Positions 1 to 9,606 of a stretch of 64,000 nt of DNA are shown piece by piece. The translations under genes were made by a program, and so were the position numbers. Origin of the DNA: Ilex aquifolium (Eukaryota; Streptophyta; Magnoliopsida; Aquifoliales; Aquifoliaceae); contig OX637397.1 of the NCBI GenBank assembly GCA_951799425.1, forward strand, positions 14,188,064-14,252,063. The letters run 5' to 3'. Numbering within the stretch: the first letter of the stretch is position 1; each line of letters begins with the position of its first letter. The notes under the pieces are model-generated. The model worked only from the letters and a program-made list of their open reading frames with translations, was not told the origin of the DNA and ran no database searches.

Positions 1-260
1 CAACAGTTTAGCTAAAGGTATGAATGCTCATAGTAACACATTAGCCACAAACTGACTTTTCATTGGCACTTACATTCAACGTGATTATGCCAACGCATTG
101 TTCAGTAATATATTTCGCTACCAAAACTTTTTCTCAGCGAATTTTATAGTTTTTCCAATGAAATGTTTCACTGATAAAGCTAGTTTTTGTTTTTTTGGTA
201 GTAGTGATTTCTTGGATTTGGGTTTTTCTTCTCTCTTTCGCCACTGTGGGTGTGATATTG

Positions 261-1511
261 ATGGGTACGGCGAAGACACAAGGAGCTTCAGCGTCTGCAA
301 CGAAGCCAAGGTCGATAAGGAAAGAGAAGGGCAAGGGCACTGCAACAGATACGGAGCAGCCAAAGTCAAGGAAGCGTCAACGAGCAGTCTATGAGTCGAC
401 TATTGCAGAGAGAGGGGCCACTTGTGAGCGAATGGTTGATCGGAAGAGCTTGGGTAAGATCGAACCGGTGAGACGGATTGTGGAGCAAGGACTTGAGCTG
501 TTTTTTAAGCCGGTGACGGTGTATATTCTTACTTTCTGTCGTGAATTCTATAGTAGAATGAAATTAGCCAATAGCGATTTGTTGATACTTAAGACTACTG
601 TACGAGGTCATATTATCGAGGTTACCCCTGACAGTATAGCTGAGTATTTAGGATATGTTAGGCCTAATCCTACCATGATTGATTACCCACACCCAGATTT
701 CACTGCCAAGAGTCCTGAGGAGTATGCACAGATTATGTATGAGGACCCTGGTCAGTTTGATGGTCACTTTAGTCAAGGATGTTTGAGTGCAAAGTATAGA
801 CTGATGAATAAGATTCTGCATTACAATGTGTTTCCGAAAGGGAGTGAGAAGCAGCCTAATTTACCCAAGATAGTTCTATTGCATGAATTTATGGCTGGTT
901 CTAAGATTGATGTTGCACTACTGATTTGGGGAGTGATTAAGGAGTATGTGTCTGCTAGTAGGCCAAAAGGGAGTATGCCTTTTGCGCGCATGGTTACAGA
1001 GTTGTGTATCAATGCCGGCGTGAAGAAGGTACAGTCCGATCAGATTTATCCTCCGGAGAGGGGGCCTATTAGTAGTTGTGGGGAGAGGAAGAGTTCGAGT
1101 ATGTCCCGAGCATCCCGAGTAAAGGAGTTCTCAGATCAGCCTACACCCACTACTTCTACAACCACTCCTCCTCCATCGACCTCTAGAGCCACGGTGCAGC
1201 AGAGAGTTACGAGGCTAGAGCAGAGAATGAGCATTATGGAGACGGACATGTTGGATATTAAGAGGGCACATGACAAGATTGACAAGAATGTGGAGATTTG
1301 TATGAGGATACAACGCAGACTAATTGAGATTCTTGCCCCAGGCGAGATACCACCAGGCGTTCGTCCACCTTCTACTTCAGGTGCCACTACTTCTGGACCT
1401 ACAACATCACCGTTTACATCAGATCCAGCTGCTGCTTATGTTTTTCTGGCCAAGGATATAGTTGTGCTTAGTGGGGACGGCGGAAGTGATGAGGTTGGTG
1501 AGGATTTATGA
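261..1511 (+). CDS. accessory ORF of an LTR retroelement, plant transposon-protein domain
   Basis: ORF of 416 codons from the first in-frame ATG at 261; the open frame extends upstream to about 195 without an ATG. The N-terminal third is basic and low complexity. Residues around 80-240 contain the block ILTFCREFYSRM... SIAEYLGY, which I recognise as the plant domain annotated as 'putative plant transposon protein' (often found beside gypsy pol genes). A Ser/Thr/Pro-rich linker follows, then a probable coiled coil (QQRVTRLEQRMSIMETD region) and a second Ser/Thr/Pro tail. The ORF lies about 350 bp before the 3' LTR, the position where envelope-like or accessory ORFs sit in Athila-type elements. 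Molecular role unknown. It looks whole. It is not a host gene in my reading, because the LTR follows directly. Confidence 0.6.
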   Translation: MGTAKTQGASASATKPRSIRKEKGKGTATDTEQPKSRKRQRAVYESTIAERGATCERMVDRKSLGKIEPVRRIVEQGLELFFKPVTVYILTFCREFYSRMKLANSDLLILKTTVRGHIIEVTPDSIAEYLGYVRPNPTMIDYPHPDFTAKSPEEYAQIMYEDPGQFDGHFSQGCLSAKYRLMNKILHYNVFPKGSEKQPNLPKIVLLHEFMAGSKIDVALLIWGVIKEYVSASRPKGSMPFARMVTELCINAGVKKVQSDQIYPPERGPISSCGERKSSSMSRASRVKEFSDQPTPTTSTTTPPPSTSRATVQQRVTRLEQRMSIMETDMLDIKRAHDKIDKNVEICMRIQRRLIEILAPGEIPPGVRPPSTSGATTSGPTTSPFTSDPAAAYVFLAKDIVVLSGDGGSDEVGEDL

Positions 1512-2103
1512 GACTGGTTCAGGATCGGAGACTGAGGAGGAGGATGCTTCCGATTAGGTTACTGGAATTATGAAGTTTGTTTGGATTTTGTTTTTTTAGG
1601 TCATTGTCTAGTTGGGTTTGTGACAGCCTAGGATAGGAAACCTCTAGTTTCTAAGGCTGTTACATTTTGATTTCCATAACTTTTGTACCCACTGACATCT
1701 TTTATCCATCCAAGTTACTTTTTGATTTCATTATGTGCTTTAGAATTTTCTTTATGCATTTGATGTGTGTGGTTAGCTTAGTATCTGTGTGGAATTTGTG
1801 ATATAATGTAGGGAGTGTTTTTCTTATTTTGGTTTCCTAGGGACTAGGAGGTTTATGTTGGGGGTATGTTAAACATAGAATTTTGCATATTTTTATAACT
1901 TAACCCGATCACTTTAGCCTTTGCTTGTGGATTATTTGCCTCACTTAAAGTCAAATTTGTGTTGTGTATAAATTATGTATTTTTAGGTAAATATGACTGA
2001 GGAGGAATGATTTGGACTTGATCAAGTGTCTCGAAAGGCTTTGAAAATGGGTGAACAACGAACCATGAGTAAAGGAAACAAAACAGTGAAAAAACATAGT
2101 TGT

Positions 2104-2320
2104 ATTGGTACAACTTGTACTACTTCTTCAAGGCAAAATATGTTTGTACCGGTAAAACATTTTTTTACTTTTTACTGATTCTAATTCAAACAGAATGGTC
2201 TTGTATCAGTACAGCCAACTTGTACTGGTTCATTATGGAACAGAGAGCACTTATACTGGTTCTTTGAGCACTTGTACCAGTTCTTTGATTCCTCGTACCA
2301 GTTCTTTCGTAGGTCAAAGC
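2104..2320 (+). repeat. degenerate repeats of a GTACYGGTWC-type motif in the LTR
   Basis: Variants such as GTACCGGTAA, GTACTGGTTC, ATACTGGTTC and GTACCAGTTC recur at least six times in about 215 bp, irregularly spaced. They lie in the upstream (U3) part of the LTR, before its TATA-like box. Confidence 0.6.
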
Positions 2321-2463
2321 CCCGTGGCGATGCGTCTGTTGAAATTCGATCATTACAGCAGAAGTCGCCAAAGTATATATATACATATATATAAACAATT
2401 GTTGAGAAGTTATTGGGAGAAAAATATCTCACCCATGAGCTGAGTTTTGTCATCTCTAAAGAC

Positions 2464-2822
2464 AGGGGTGTCAAACGTGTCGAGTTAAACGGTTACGTGT
2501 CGGGTTAAATGGGTGACGGGTGAAAAACATATAAACCCGTACACGACACGTTTAATAAACGGGTGAAAATTTTCAACACAAACACGATCCGTTTAATAAA
2601 CGGGTAACACGACACAACTCGTTTAACCAGTTTAATTTAAAAAAAATTATATCAACAAATTTTAGTACTCCATTTTTTTTTACTGCCAATTGTACTTACC
2701 TCAAAAAAGAGGATTTTTTAGTCAAATCTCATAAAAATCAAATCCCAAATTCGTTAAGATCTCACTCAAACCCGCTTAATTCGTATCGGTTAATCGTGTC
2801 GTATCGGATTTTGACGGCCCTA
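2464..2822. mobile_element. hAT-like nonautonomous element (MITE)
   Basis: Ends read AGGGGTGTCAA and (reverse complement) TAGGGCCGTCAA. They are flanked by CTAAAGAC (2456-2463) and CTAAAAAC (2823-2830), an 8-bp duplication with one mismatch, as expected for hAT. The interior is rich in CGTGTCGGGTTAA/ACGGGT words, the plant repeat type also present at 46064-46286 and 48301-48806. No coding capacity. Confidence 0.7.
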
Positions 2823-2957
2823 CTAAAAACAAAGGATGGATATGCCAAAAGCAAATCTTTGAGCGGCGACGCATGGAGAAGATGAAGAGTTTTTTGGCTT
2901 TGTTGTACCCAACCTCTCATTTCCTTATAAATAGGCATTGTATGGGAGGGACACAAG

Positions 2958-3601
2958 CTATGAAGCACGGATACGGGATACGAGTACGATACGATACGGA
3001 TATGGCGATACGACAAAATCTAAAAAAATAGGATACGGGTACGGCCAAGATACGACTATAATAAAATATATTTATTATTTTTATTATTTTCAACCAGCTT
3101 AATACTTATATATTTTGGTAGTTCTTTAACATACAATAAGAAAAATTAGTAATTATGTTTAGTTTCAAGAAAATATATATCATATCACTGTAGTATATTC
3201 ACAAAGTGAAGTGACTAATTAAAGGAATCAAAACCAATATTTACCTAGTATTTAGAAGTAATTTTTGCTAAGATTATAATGTAATAGCTTTATTTTATGC
3301 TCTTTTGACATGTAATTGTAGATAATACTTCAGAAACACTCATGTACCTTTAAAGTAATATGATTTTTTTGTTAATGTATTGTATGGTATGTGAATTTGA
3401 AAAGAGATGTTAAAAGTTCAACTCAAAAATTATATATGTTGCTCGACCACAAAAGTATCCGTGAAATATCCTAATATTTAATTATTATTGGATACGTAGA
3501 AGGTGTATTCGATACGTATTCTCGAGTATCCGACGAGTATCGTATTCGATACGGTATCCGATACGGGTACGTTAACCTCAACGAAGTATTTGTGCTTTAT
3601 A
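2958..3601. mobile_element. MULE-like MITE with GATACG-rich termini
   Basis: Termini read TATGAAGCACGGATAC and, reversed, TATAAAGCACAAATAC. They are flanked by GGACACAAG (2949-2957) and GGATACAAG (3602-3610), a 9-bp duplication with one mismatch, as Mutator-like elements make. Both subterminal regions are dense in GATACG/CGTATC words and the core is AT-rich. It landed just downstream of the TATA-like box of the enclosing LTR. Confidence 0.7.
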
Positions 3602-4416
3602 GGATACAAGATATCACACACTTAGAGAGATAAATACACATATACATATATAGAGAGAGATATAGCTACGGAAGAGTGAGCAAAATAGAGCATCCATTTC
3701 ATTTTCGTTTTTAGCATTTGTTGGATTGTTTTAGCTCTTGTATTAAACTTATTATTTTCAGTATCAGAATTTTTTTTCCTTCCTTTAGATTTTCCATGTC
3801 TATCATTTTCATTGTTAGTTTAATGAGTATTATGTCCGACTAAGTTAGCTTCAGCATAATTCGAGGGAGGATTCTTATCCGTGATCAGGTGATATTGATT
3901 TTTGAAAGAGTTGTTTTCATTGGGTGTTCTTGTTGATTGGAATAATTATTTTTGGAAACTTGTTTGATTTGTAAACATTTTTGATTACCTGTTGATAGAT
4001 TTTTTCAGCACGCGTAATGTTTGGAGTCCCTGCAATCAACAAGATATCTATATTTTTAGTAATTATTTCCTATCATCAAAATCACATATTTTTCAAAATT
4101 TGATTTTCGTTAAATATTTTCCATCTAAGTAAGTTTGATTACGAGCTTAGATGAGTTATAATTGAGATTCAATGATCCTGATTACGATGAGATGAATTCT
4201 GAGAATTAGCGGATTATTTTTTCATTGCATTATTTGATAATCTCAACAACATTTAGAAATCCAAGAATCTTCATTTTTATTTGCAATACATCATCATTCC
4301 AAATTTGTCTTTGTTCCCCATGGAGACGACCTCGGTAATTTTGAGTTACTACACGATAATTCCTACGCTTGGGAATTACTTTGAGATACAACAGAAATAG
4401 ACAAGCAATTAATATA

Positions 4417-4979
4417 CTATTTTGCAGATTCGTTTGATTTCTGCCATAATCTTAATTGATCTGTCATCAAAAAATCTAGTTCATTCTTAAAGAATTGAGC
4501 ATGAAATTGCTCTTCAATTTCTTGCCAAGGTAGAATTGAATTGGCAGGCAAATTAATGAACCAAGGAAAGACTATTTTAGTTAAAAATTGTGGGAACAGT
4601 TTCATTTTCAAATTCCCACATTGCAAAGTGAATCTGCTTATATGATCTATGGTTGATTGGTTTTCTTTACCAGAGTAAAGATGTAATTCTGAAATTTTAT
4701 ATCTCCTTGGAAATTCCGCATAATTAACCCATGGTGGAAATGTGGTTTTCTAAATACAGACTTTTCAGTTTTTCTAAGGTCAAAACCATATAGATCTTGA
4801 ATCATCTTCACTAGTTGATTTCTGTTAAAAGTCATGTTGTGGTGGCCTTCTAAATTTTCAAATTGGTCAAAGGGTTGCCCTTGACCTTGGGTTAATTTCC
4901 TTGGCCCATTTCTACTCCTAAAATTTATTCTTGGAAAGAAATTAGGGAACATTTCAACAGGTTCTCCATCAAACACCAT
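4417..4979 (-). pseudogene. Ty3/gypsy gag fragment
   Basis: Minus-strand reading gives gag-like text: a segment with LFPQFLTKIVFPWFINLP and an EEQFHAQFF motif, typical of the plant retrotransposon gag domain, preceded by an Asn/Arg/Gln-rich N-terminal part. It is a broken fossil with no LTR of its own recognised, and opposite in orientation to the element at its left. Confidence 0.6.
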
Positions 4980-4983
4980 GTTG

Positions 4984-5809
4984 AAATGATTTTGCGTAAC
5001 ATTCTACTTCATATACTTCTTCTTCAATATATGCTATGTTTTTGGATTTTCATCAAAAATTTATTTTTTAATCGAATGTGAGAAGTGATTTTTTAAATTT
5101 ACTTGTTCGAATCAATATAGACTTTTCCTATTTTAGTTAACTTCACTGGTACCAAAAAGACAATAGTTATATGTTGGTTAAAAATCAAGCATATTTCATC
5201 GTAGCCACTTTGATGGAACGATTTATTAAACGCTGGGGTTTTGAGTGTATATTTATTTTATTTATCTTCTTCACTACATGCCTTTTTATAGTCATTGTTT
5301 TCGACGGTTTTGCTCCTGTCAACATTTATTGATTGGTAACTTACAATTAGTTATTTCTTTCATTTTCAAATATAGTTGTAACTGATTATCTTTTTTCTTT
5401 TTTTTTGTTCAACGGTTTAGAGTGTCTAAATCAATTTACGTGCACCTCGTCAATAAAAAAGACCGAATAGTTCAATATACGAAACTCTGTCAATCCGGAG
5501 TTTAGAGAGGATCAATGTATTCGGCATTGTCCCGTATTCAAAGTGGACTACCTATTGATGTGGTTGGAATCCTTCATTCTCAACTCATAATGGGATAACC
5601 AAAAAGCTAATAAGATCCATACAAATCCACTAATGATATCTAATGACCAGAAGGGAAAAAAAAATAAAGTTGATAAAATTTGAGGTTAAGAAAATTCGAG
5701 TCCCTACTACATCTACTCTCTCTATATCTCACACACACAAAAATTTATTTGATTACCAAACCAATACTCATTTGTAACTTATCAACATAATTAGTTGAAC
5801 TGTAGATCA
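4984..5809. other. AT-rich intergenic sequence, nothing recognised
   Basis: No ORF with a recognisable domain, no terminal repeats and no RNA gene signature seen. Confidence 0.5.
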
Positions 5810-6241
5810 TGTTAGAAATAGTTAGTTAGTAATGTAAGCTATCCCACATTGAAAAAGTTGAAAGGGAGTGTAAGAGTTTAAAAGAAGGAACACACCAAAT
5901 TTTATAAGTTTGGATGGTGGGAAGCTCCAAATATTTCAAATCAATGGGCCTTGATTAGGCTTTAAATAAAATAATATTTAAAGTCAAAAGATGGGCACTT
6001 GGGCTTGAAGCCTATAAATAATTAAACGTTTTGTATTAATTAAGCAGTTAATTAACTACTATATGTCTCTTGGCCTAAGAGTTGTGTCTCTTCTTTGATC
6101 TCTAAGGTATTATAAATACTTGTACAAATCCTTCAATAAATATATACAAGAAAACGTTTCTCTATTCTGTTCTTGGGAGAATTTTAGAGTTTGCTATCTA
6201 AAATTCTATTTGCCTTTGTTAATCCTAGAAGAATTTGCCAC
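5810..6241 (+). repeat. solo or truncated copia-type LTR
   Basis: Begins TGTTAGAAATAG after GATCA, with the TCCCACATTG word common in Tork-like LTRs. A TATAAATA box lies near 6013 and the likely end is TTTGCCACA. No primer binding site or partner LTR is adjacent. The right limit is approximate. Confidence 0.5.
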
Positions 6242-6245
6242 AAAC

Positions 6246-6446
6246 TCAGCAGCAACATAGTGGGGGCATAATTTGCTTAAGGAAAGTGAATACACGATCA
6301 AAGCCTTCTAATCTGTTGTAGTTAATTTGATAACAGATCAGGTTGTCAAAGACATGTTGGCATTTTTCGTCCCATTCATTCGAACGACTCCTTTCTTCGT
6401 TAACTTGGAGAACAGATGGCATCTTCTTGAGAAATTTGAATGGCAT
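6246..6446 (-). pseudogene. Ty3/gypsy pol fragment (RT-RNase H connection)
   Basis: The minus-strand text FKFLKK... NEWDEKCQHVFDNL resembles the segment between reverse transcriptase and RNase H in gypsy elements (usual form FxWTxECxxAFxxLK). Short, isolated fossil. Its order relative to the gag fragment at 4417-4979 is not that of one intact element. Confidence 0.45.
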
Positions 6447-6454
6447 TTCATAGA

Positions 6455-6640
6455 TATTGCATTTGTCAAGTTACTTTCCTAAAACACCACCGAGCAGCTG
6501 ATCCAGTGCATAAAAACTCTGATTTTCTCGCTTAATACTTGTTAAGTTAATTTCTCGCTCAATGCATTTGTCAAGTTAATTTCCTAAAACATCACCGAGC
6601 AGTTGATCCAGTAGGTAAGAATTTGGATTTTCTCGCTCAA
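6455..6640 (+). repeat. imperfect tandem duplication, about 100-bp unit
   Basis: The stretch starting TTTGTCAAGTTACTTTCC (CACCGAGCAG, GATCCAGT, TTTTCTCGCT words) recurs about 100 bp later with several substitutions. Non-coding as far as I can see. Confidence 0.6.
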
Positions 6641-7249
6641 TGCTTGGGTTCTAGTCTCCACAGCTATGTACGGTAGCTCGGTGGGGCTAAACCTACTCTT
6701 CAGCACCCAGAGTACGCGGTGAGACCTTATCTTTAGCCCCAACATAGGTGCGATAGAGTCTCTTGTAGATAGTTGTGTGATCCTAAGAGACAATGCTCCC
6801 TGATGGATATGTGGAATAACAAATATGCATATCTATTTAGTGTACCCAAAAAAAGATTTGGCCTCGCTACTTGGGTTTCTGAATAATACTTTAAATTTTA
6901 GGATTTTTTGGAAGTTGATACGCCTTCTACAACTTATTGGGCTTTAAGTACAAACACAAAAAAAATTTGGCAAAAAAGACACTTTCGAGCAAAAGGATTG
7001 AAGTACCCCTAACATCACAGTTACTGTTGAAAAAATCAAATAAGGAAATCGATGAACTTGAAAACTAAAACTCCTAAACTTTAGAATTTTCTTATATTAG
7101 AACTTTTTTATTTTTCTCTTCTCTCTATCTCATATATATATAATAGAGATGTATCTATGCACGTAAAAATTTTGGGGCCTTCTTTGAACATGGGACCTAA
7201 AGCCCAGACTTTGTTGGCCTTGTTGTTGGACTTAATGACACATATAAGT

Positions 7250-7253
<4 letters not shown>

Positions 7254-7288
<35 letters not shown>
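7254..7288 (+). repeat. (GA)n microsatellite
   Basis: About 17 uninterrupted GA units. Confidence 0.9.
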
Positions 7289-7289
<1 letters not shown>

Positions 7290-7499
7290 GAAGTATGGTT
7301 TTCATTAGTTGGAATTGATTGTGAATTTGTGATTGGTTTGAGAAGTAGCATTGGATTGATTCCATTCCATCCATAATCTGTTGAAATTTTCCAGCAATGA
7401 AAGAAGAAAATGAGGAAAGGTGCATGGTGGGGTGGTGGAGGGGGAGAAACCATTGATTACATTTATATTTTCTTTGCAATTGCACAACCTATATTTTTT

Positions 7500-7640
7500 C
7501 TCTTGCAATAGCATCCCATGTTTTTCAACTCCTCCACCAACTCCTTAGACTTCCAAGCTTCAAGACAAAAGAGAACAACTCTCCACCTTGGCCTGAAGTC
7601 TCTCAACTCATTTGAAAACTTAATTTTGATCATTGTCATC
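7500..7640 (-). repeat. inverted copy of the copia PPT/LTR-start region
   Basis: Read on the minus strand, this segment aligns with 31445-31550 on the plus strand (shared words CTTCAGGCCAAGGT, CTTTTGTC, TTTGGAAGTC), roughly 80% identical by eye. It is the junction of internal region, purine-rich tract and LTR start of the same copia family. It abuts the 5' LTR remnant of the plus-strand copia element, so a rearrangement or a second opposite-strand copy ended here. Confidence 0.6.
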
Positions 7641-7759
7641 ATAGATGTAGGCTATTAGGTGAACCACGTAAGTTGTTTGTGTGATTGTTCTTTTACTTTT
7701 CCACTTTATCGTGAGTATCAATTTCAATCTGATTTTATTCCTAGATAATTTTTGCAACA
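7641..7759 (+). repeat. 5' LTR remnant of the copia element
   Basis: Aligns with the right part of the 3' LTR (31880-31957 and 36616-36650): shared CTTTTAC, CACTTTAT, GATAATTTTTGCAACA. The left part is missing or replaced by the inverted segment at 7500-7640. The primer binding site follows as a degraded TATTAGAGTCAG. Confidence 0.6.
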
Positions 7760-8502
7760 AATAGGTATTAGAGTCAGTACTGATTTTGGATTCTATTCAT
7801 TGGTACTACACACGGGTACTGTTCTTGTAGTATTGTTTATAGGAAGGGTTCATACAATATTCACTAGATAGTATTCATCAACACCAATTTTTGGATATCA
7901 CCGGATCAAGTTTTGAAGTCATGGTTGTAGAATTTTCAAAGATCTCAAATGCCAAGTTCGAAGTAGAAAATTTTGACAGAAAGAACAATTTTTTTGGCTC
8001 TAGAAAGTCCAAATCAAAGATATTCTTATTCAACAAGGATTGCACAGAGCATTAAAGGGTAAGCCTCTAGATATGGACGCCGACGAATGAGAGGATTCCG
8101 ATCTCCAGACATGCAGTACTATTTGGTTGGCAAACAAGATCACAAATAATGTTATGTTTGAGAAATCAGTCGCGATAATCGGGTCAAAGTTAAAGGCCTC
8201 TACATGATGAAGTCCCTTACCAACTGACTATACCTAAAGAAACAACTCTATTTATTTCGTGGTATATCCATGCATGAGTATGTTAACGAGTTTAGTAGAA
8301 TTGTTTATGAACTACTAAACATGGATGTTAAGTTGGAAGATAAAAATAAAATCTTACTTTTGTTGTCTTCGCTCCCTGATTCCTATAAGCATTTAGTCAC
8401 CATGTCGCTCTTCGAGAATGATACTATAGAGAATGATGACGTTATTGCATCACTTTTGCAAATGAATACAAAATAAAAGACTCTTGGAACTAACTCTTAA
8501 GT

Positions 8503-8866
8503 AGGGGTGTGCAAAAATTTAAAAATCCGACTCTAGTACGCCTTTGTCTCTGTCTGAGTTGGAGGAAAACTAAGAGTTTAATCAGAGTCGGAGTCGGAGT
8601 CAGAGTCAGAGTTCAAAATTCTTTCTAAAAAAACTCTGGTTCTACCTATGACTTCGACTCTGACTCCGACTCTGACTTTTATTAATTAAAATTTGTACAT
8701 AAATTATATAATATTTATATTATAAATCTAAAACCCTATCTTTCTACTTTAAGTGAAGTACCCCTAAACGCACCCCACATTTGTTTCGTCTCTCTCTATC
8801 CCTCTCTTTCTCTCTCTCTCTCACACACACACACATAGTCGACAACGAGGACAAGGCAATGAGTAG

Positions 8867-8903
<37 letters not shown>

Positions 8904-9606
8904 TGCACGCATACACTCATTCACAGAGTTGAAAACTAGAAATCCCTCCGTCTCTCTCTTTCTATCTCCCTCTTTTTCTCTTAGTCAACGAGCAGATCTC
9001 AAATCACAGATCTGAAATCTCATATGCGGTTTGTTGGTGGACAAACATAATATAAAAGGGCTTGATAACAGTTGGAAAACAAAGAGTGAAGAAGAGAATT
9101 CTTGTAGAAAAACCATAGAGAGTAAAAGAAAGAGTTGTTATCCAAAAATAGAGGCGATGTGTAGCTCCAATAGCTGGTTTTTAAGGCTGTTTTTTTGGAT
9201 GTCTTTTCTACTGGGAAACTCAGATAAGTCTTCCCTTCATATTGTTTGTTATTGTGTTGAAATTTGTGAAGAAATAGAAAAAAATTTGGAGAGTTATACG
9301 AGATGTATGCAATTAGATTTTTGGCCACTATTTGTTTTGTATGTGATCTTGTTCTTTGTGTTTTTTTGGTGAGGTTCCAGTTGCTATATGCCCAACAAAT
9401 CTGATCTCAAATCTCAACGAACCAGATCTTCGATTGGAATGGGTCCATTTTCGAAACTTCACTCTGCCTCCGACAAGGTGGAGTCGAAAGCAGAATTGTA
9501 ATAGCTCGGAGTCGTAGTTGGATGAAAAAATTCACTCCGACTAAAGTCAAAGTCAAAGGTCGGATATGTGCCCTCCAACTCTATTGGAGTCGGAGCCTAG
9601 CCCTGC
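8503..9606. mobile_element. hAT-like nonautonomous element in the copia gag-pol region
   Basis: Flanked by TCTTAAGT (8495-8502) and TCTCAAGT (9607-9614), an 8-bp duplication with one mismatch. Ends AGGGGTGTGC and, reversed, GCAGGGCTAGGC. Subterminal GGAGTCGGAGTC repeats occur in both orientations. The interior holds (TC)n and (AC)n runs near 8810-8905 and no recognisable transposase. Confidence 0.65.

Larger units (their letters stand above)
1..4393 (+). mobile_element. 3' part of an LTR retroelement (probably Ty3/gypsy, Athila/Tat-like)
   Basis: The window opens inside an LTR element on the plus strand. It shows an accessory ORF, a G-rich tract just before a TG, and a long LTR-like stretch. 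The 5' LTR, gag and pol would lie left of position 1. Family assignment rests on the ORF type (plant 'putative transposon protein' domain) and on the LTR end near 4310-4370, which resembles Athila/Tat LTR ends. The element is old: two DNA transposons have landed in its LTR and themselves show mutated ends. The right boundary is approximate. Confidence 0.55.
1867..4393 (+). repeat. 3' LTR interrupted by two MITEs
   Basis: A G-rich tract (GTTGGGGG) precedes TGTTAAACA at 1867. A promoter-like TATAAATA lies near 2930, and the end resembles Athila/Tat LTR ends (CATGGAGACGACCTCGG, then ACTACACGA). Removing the hAT-like (2464-2822) and MULE-like (2958-3601) insertions leaves about 1.5 kb. No second LTR copy is in the window, so the limits are inferred and the right end is uncertain. 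Confidence 0.45.
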
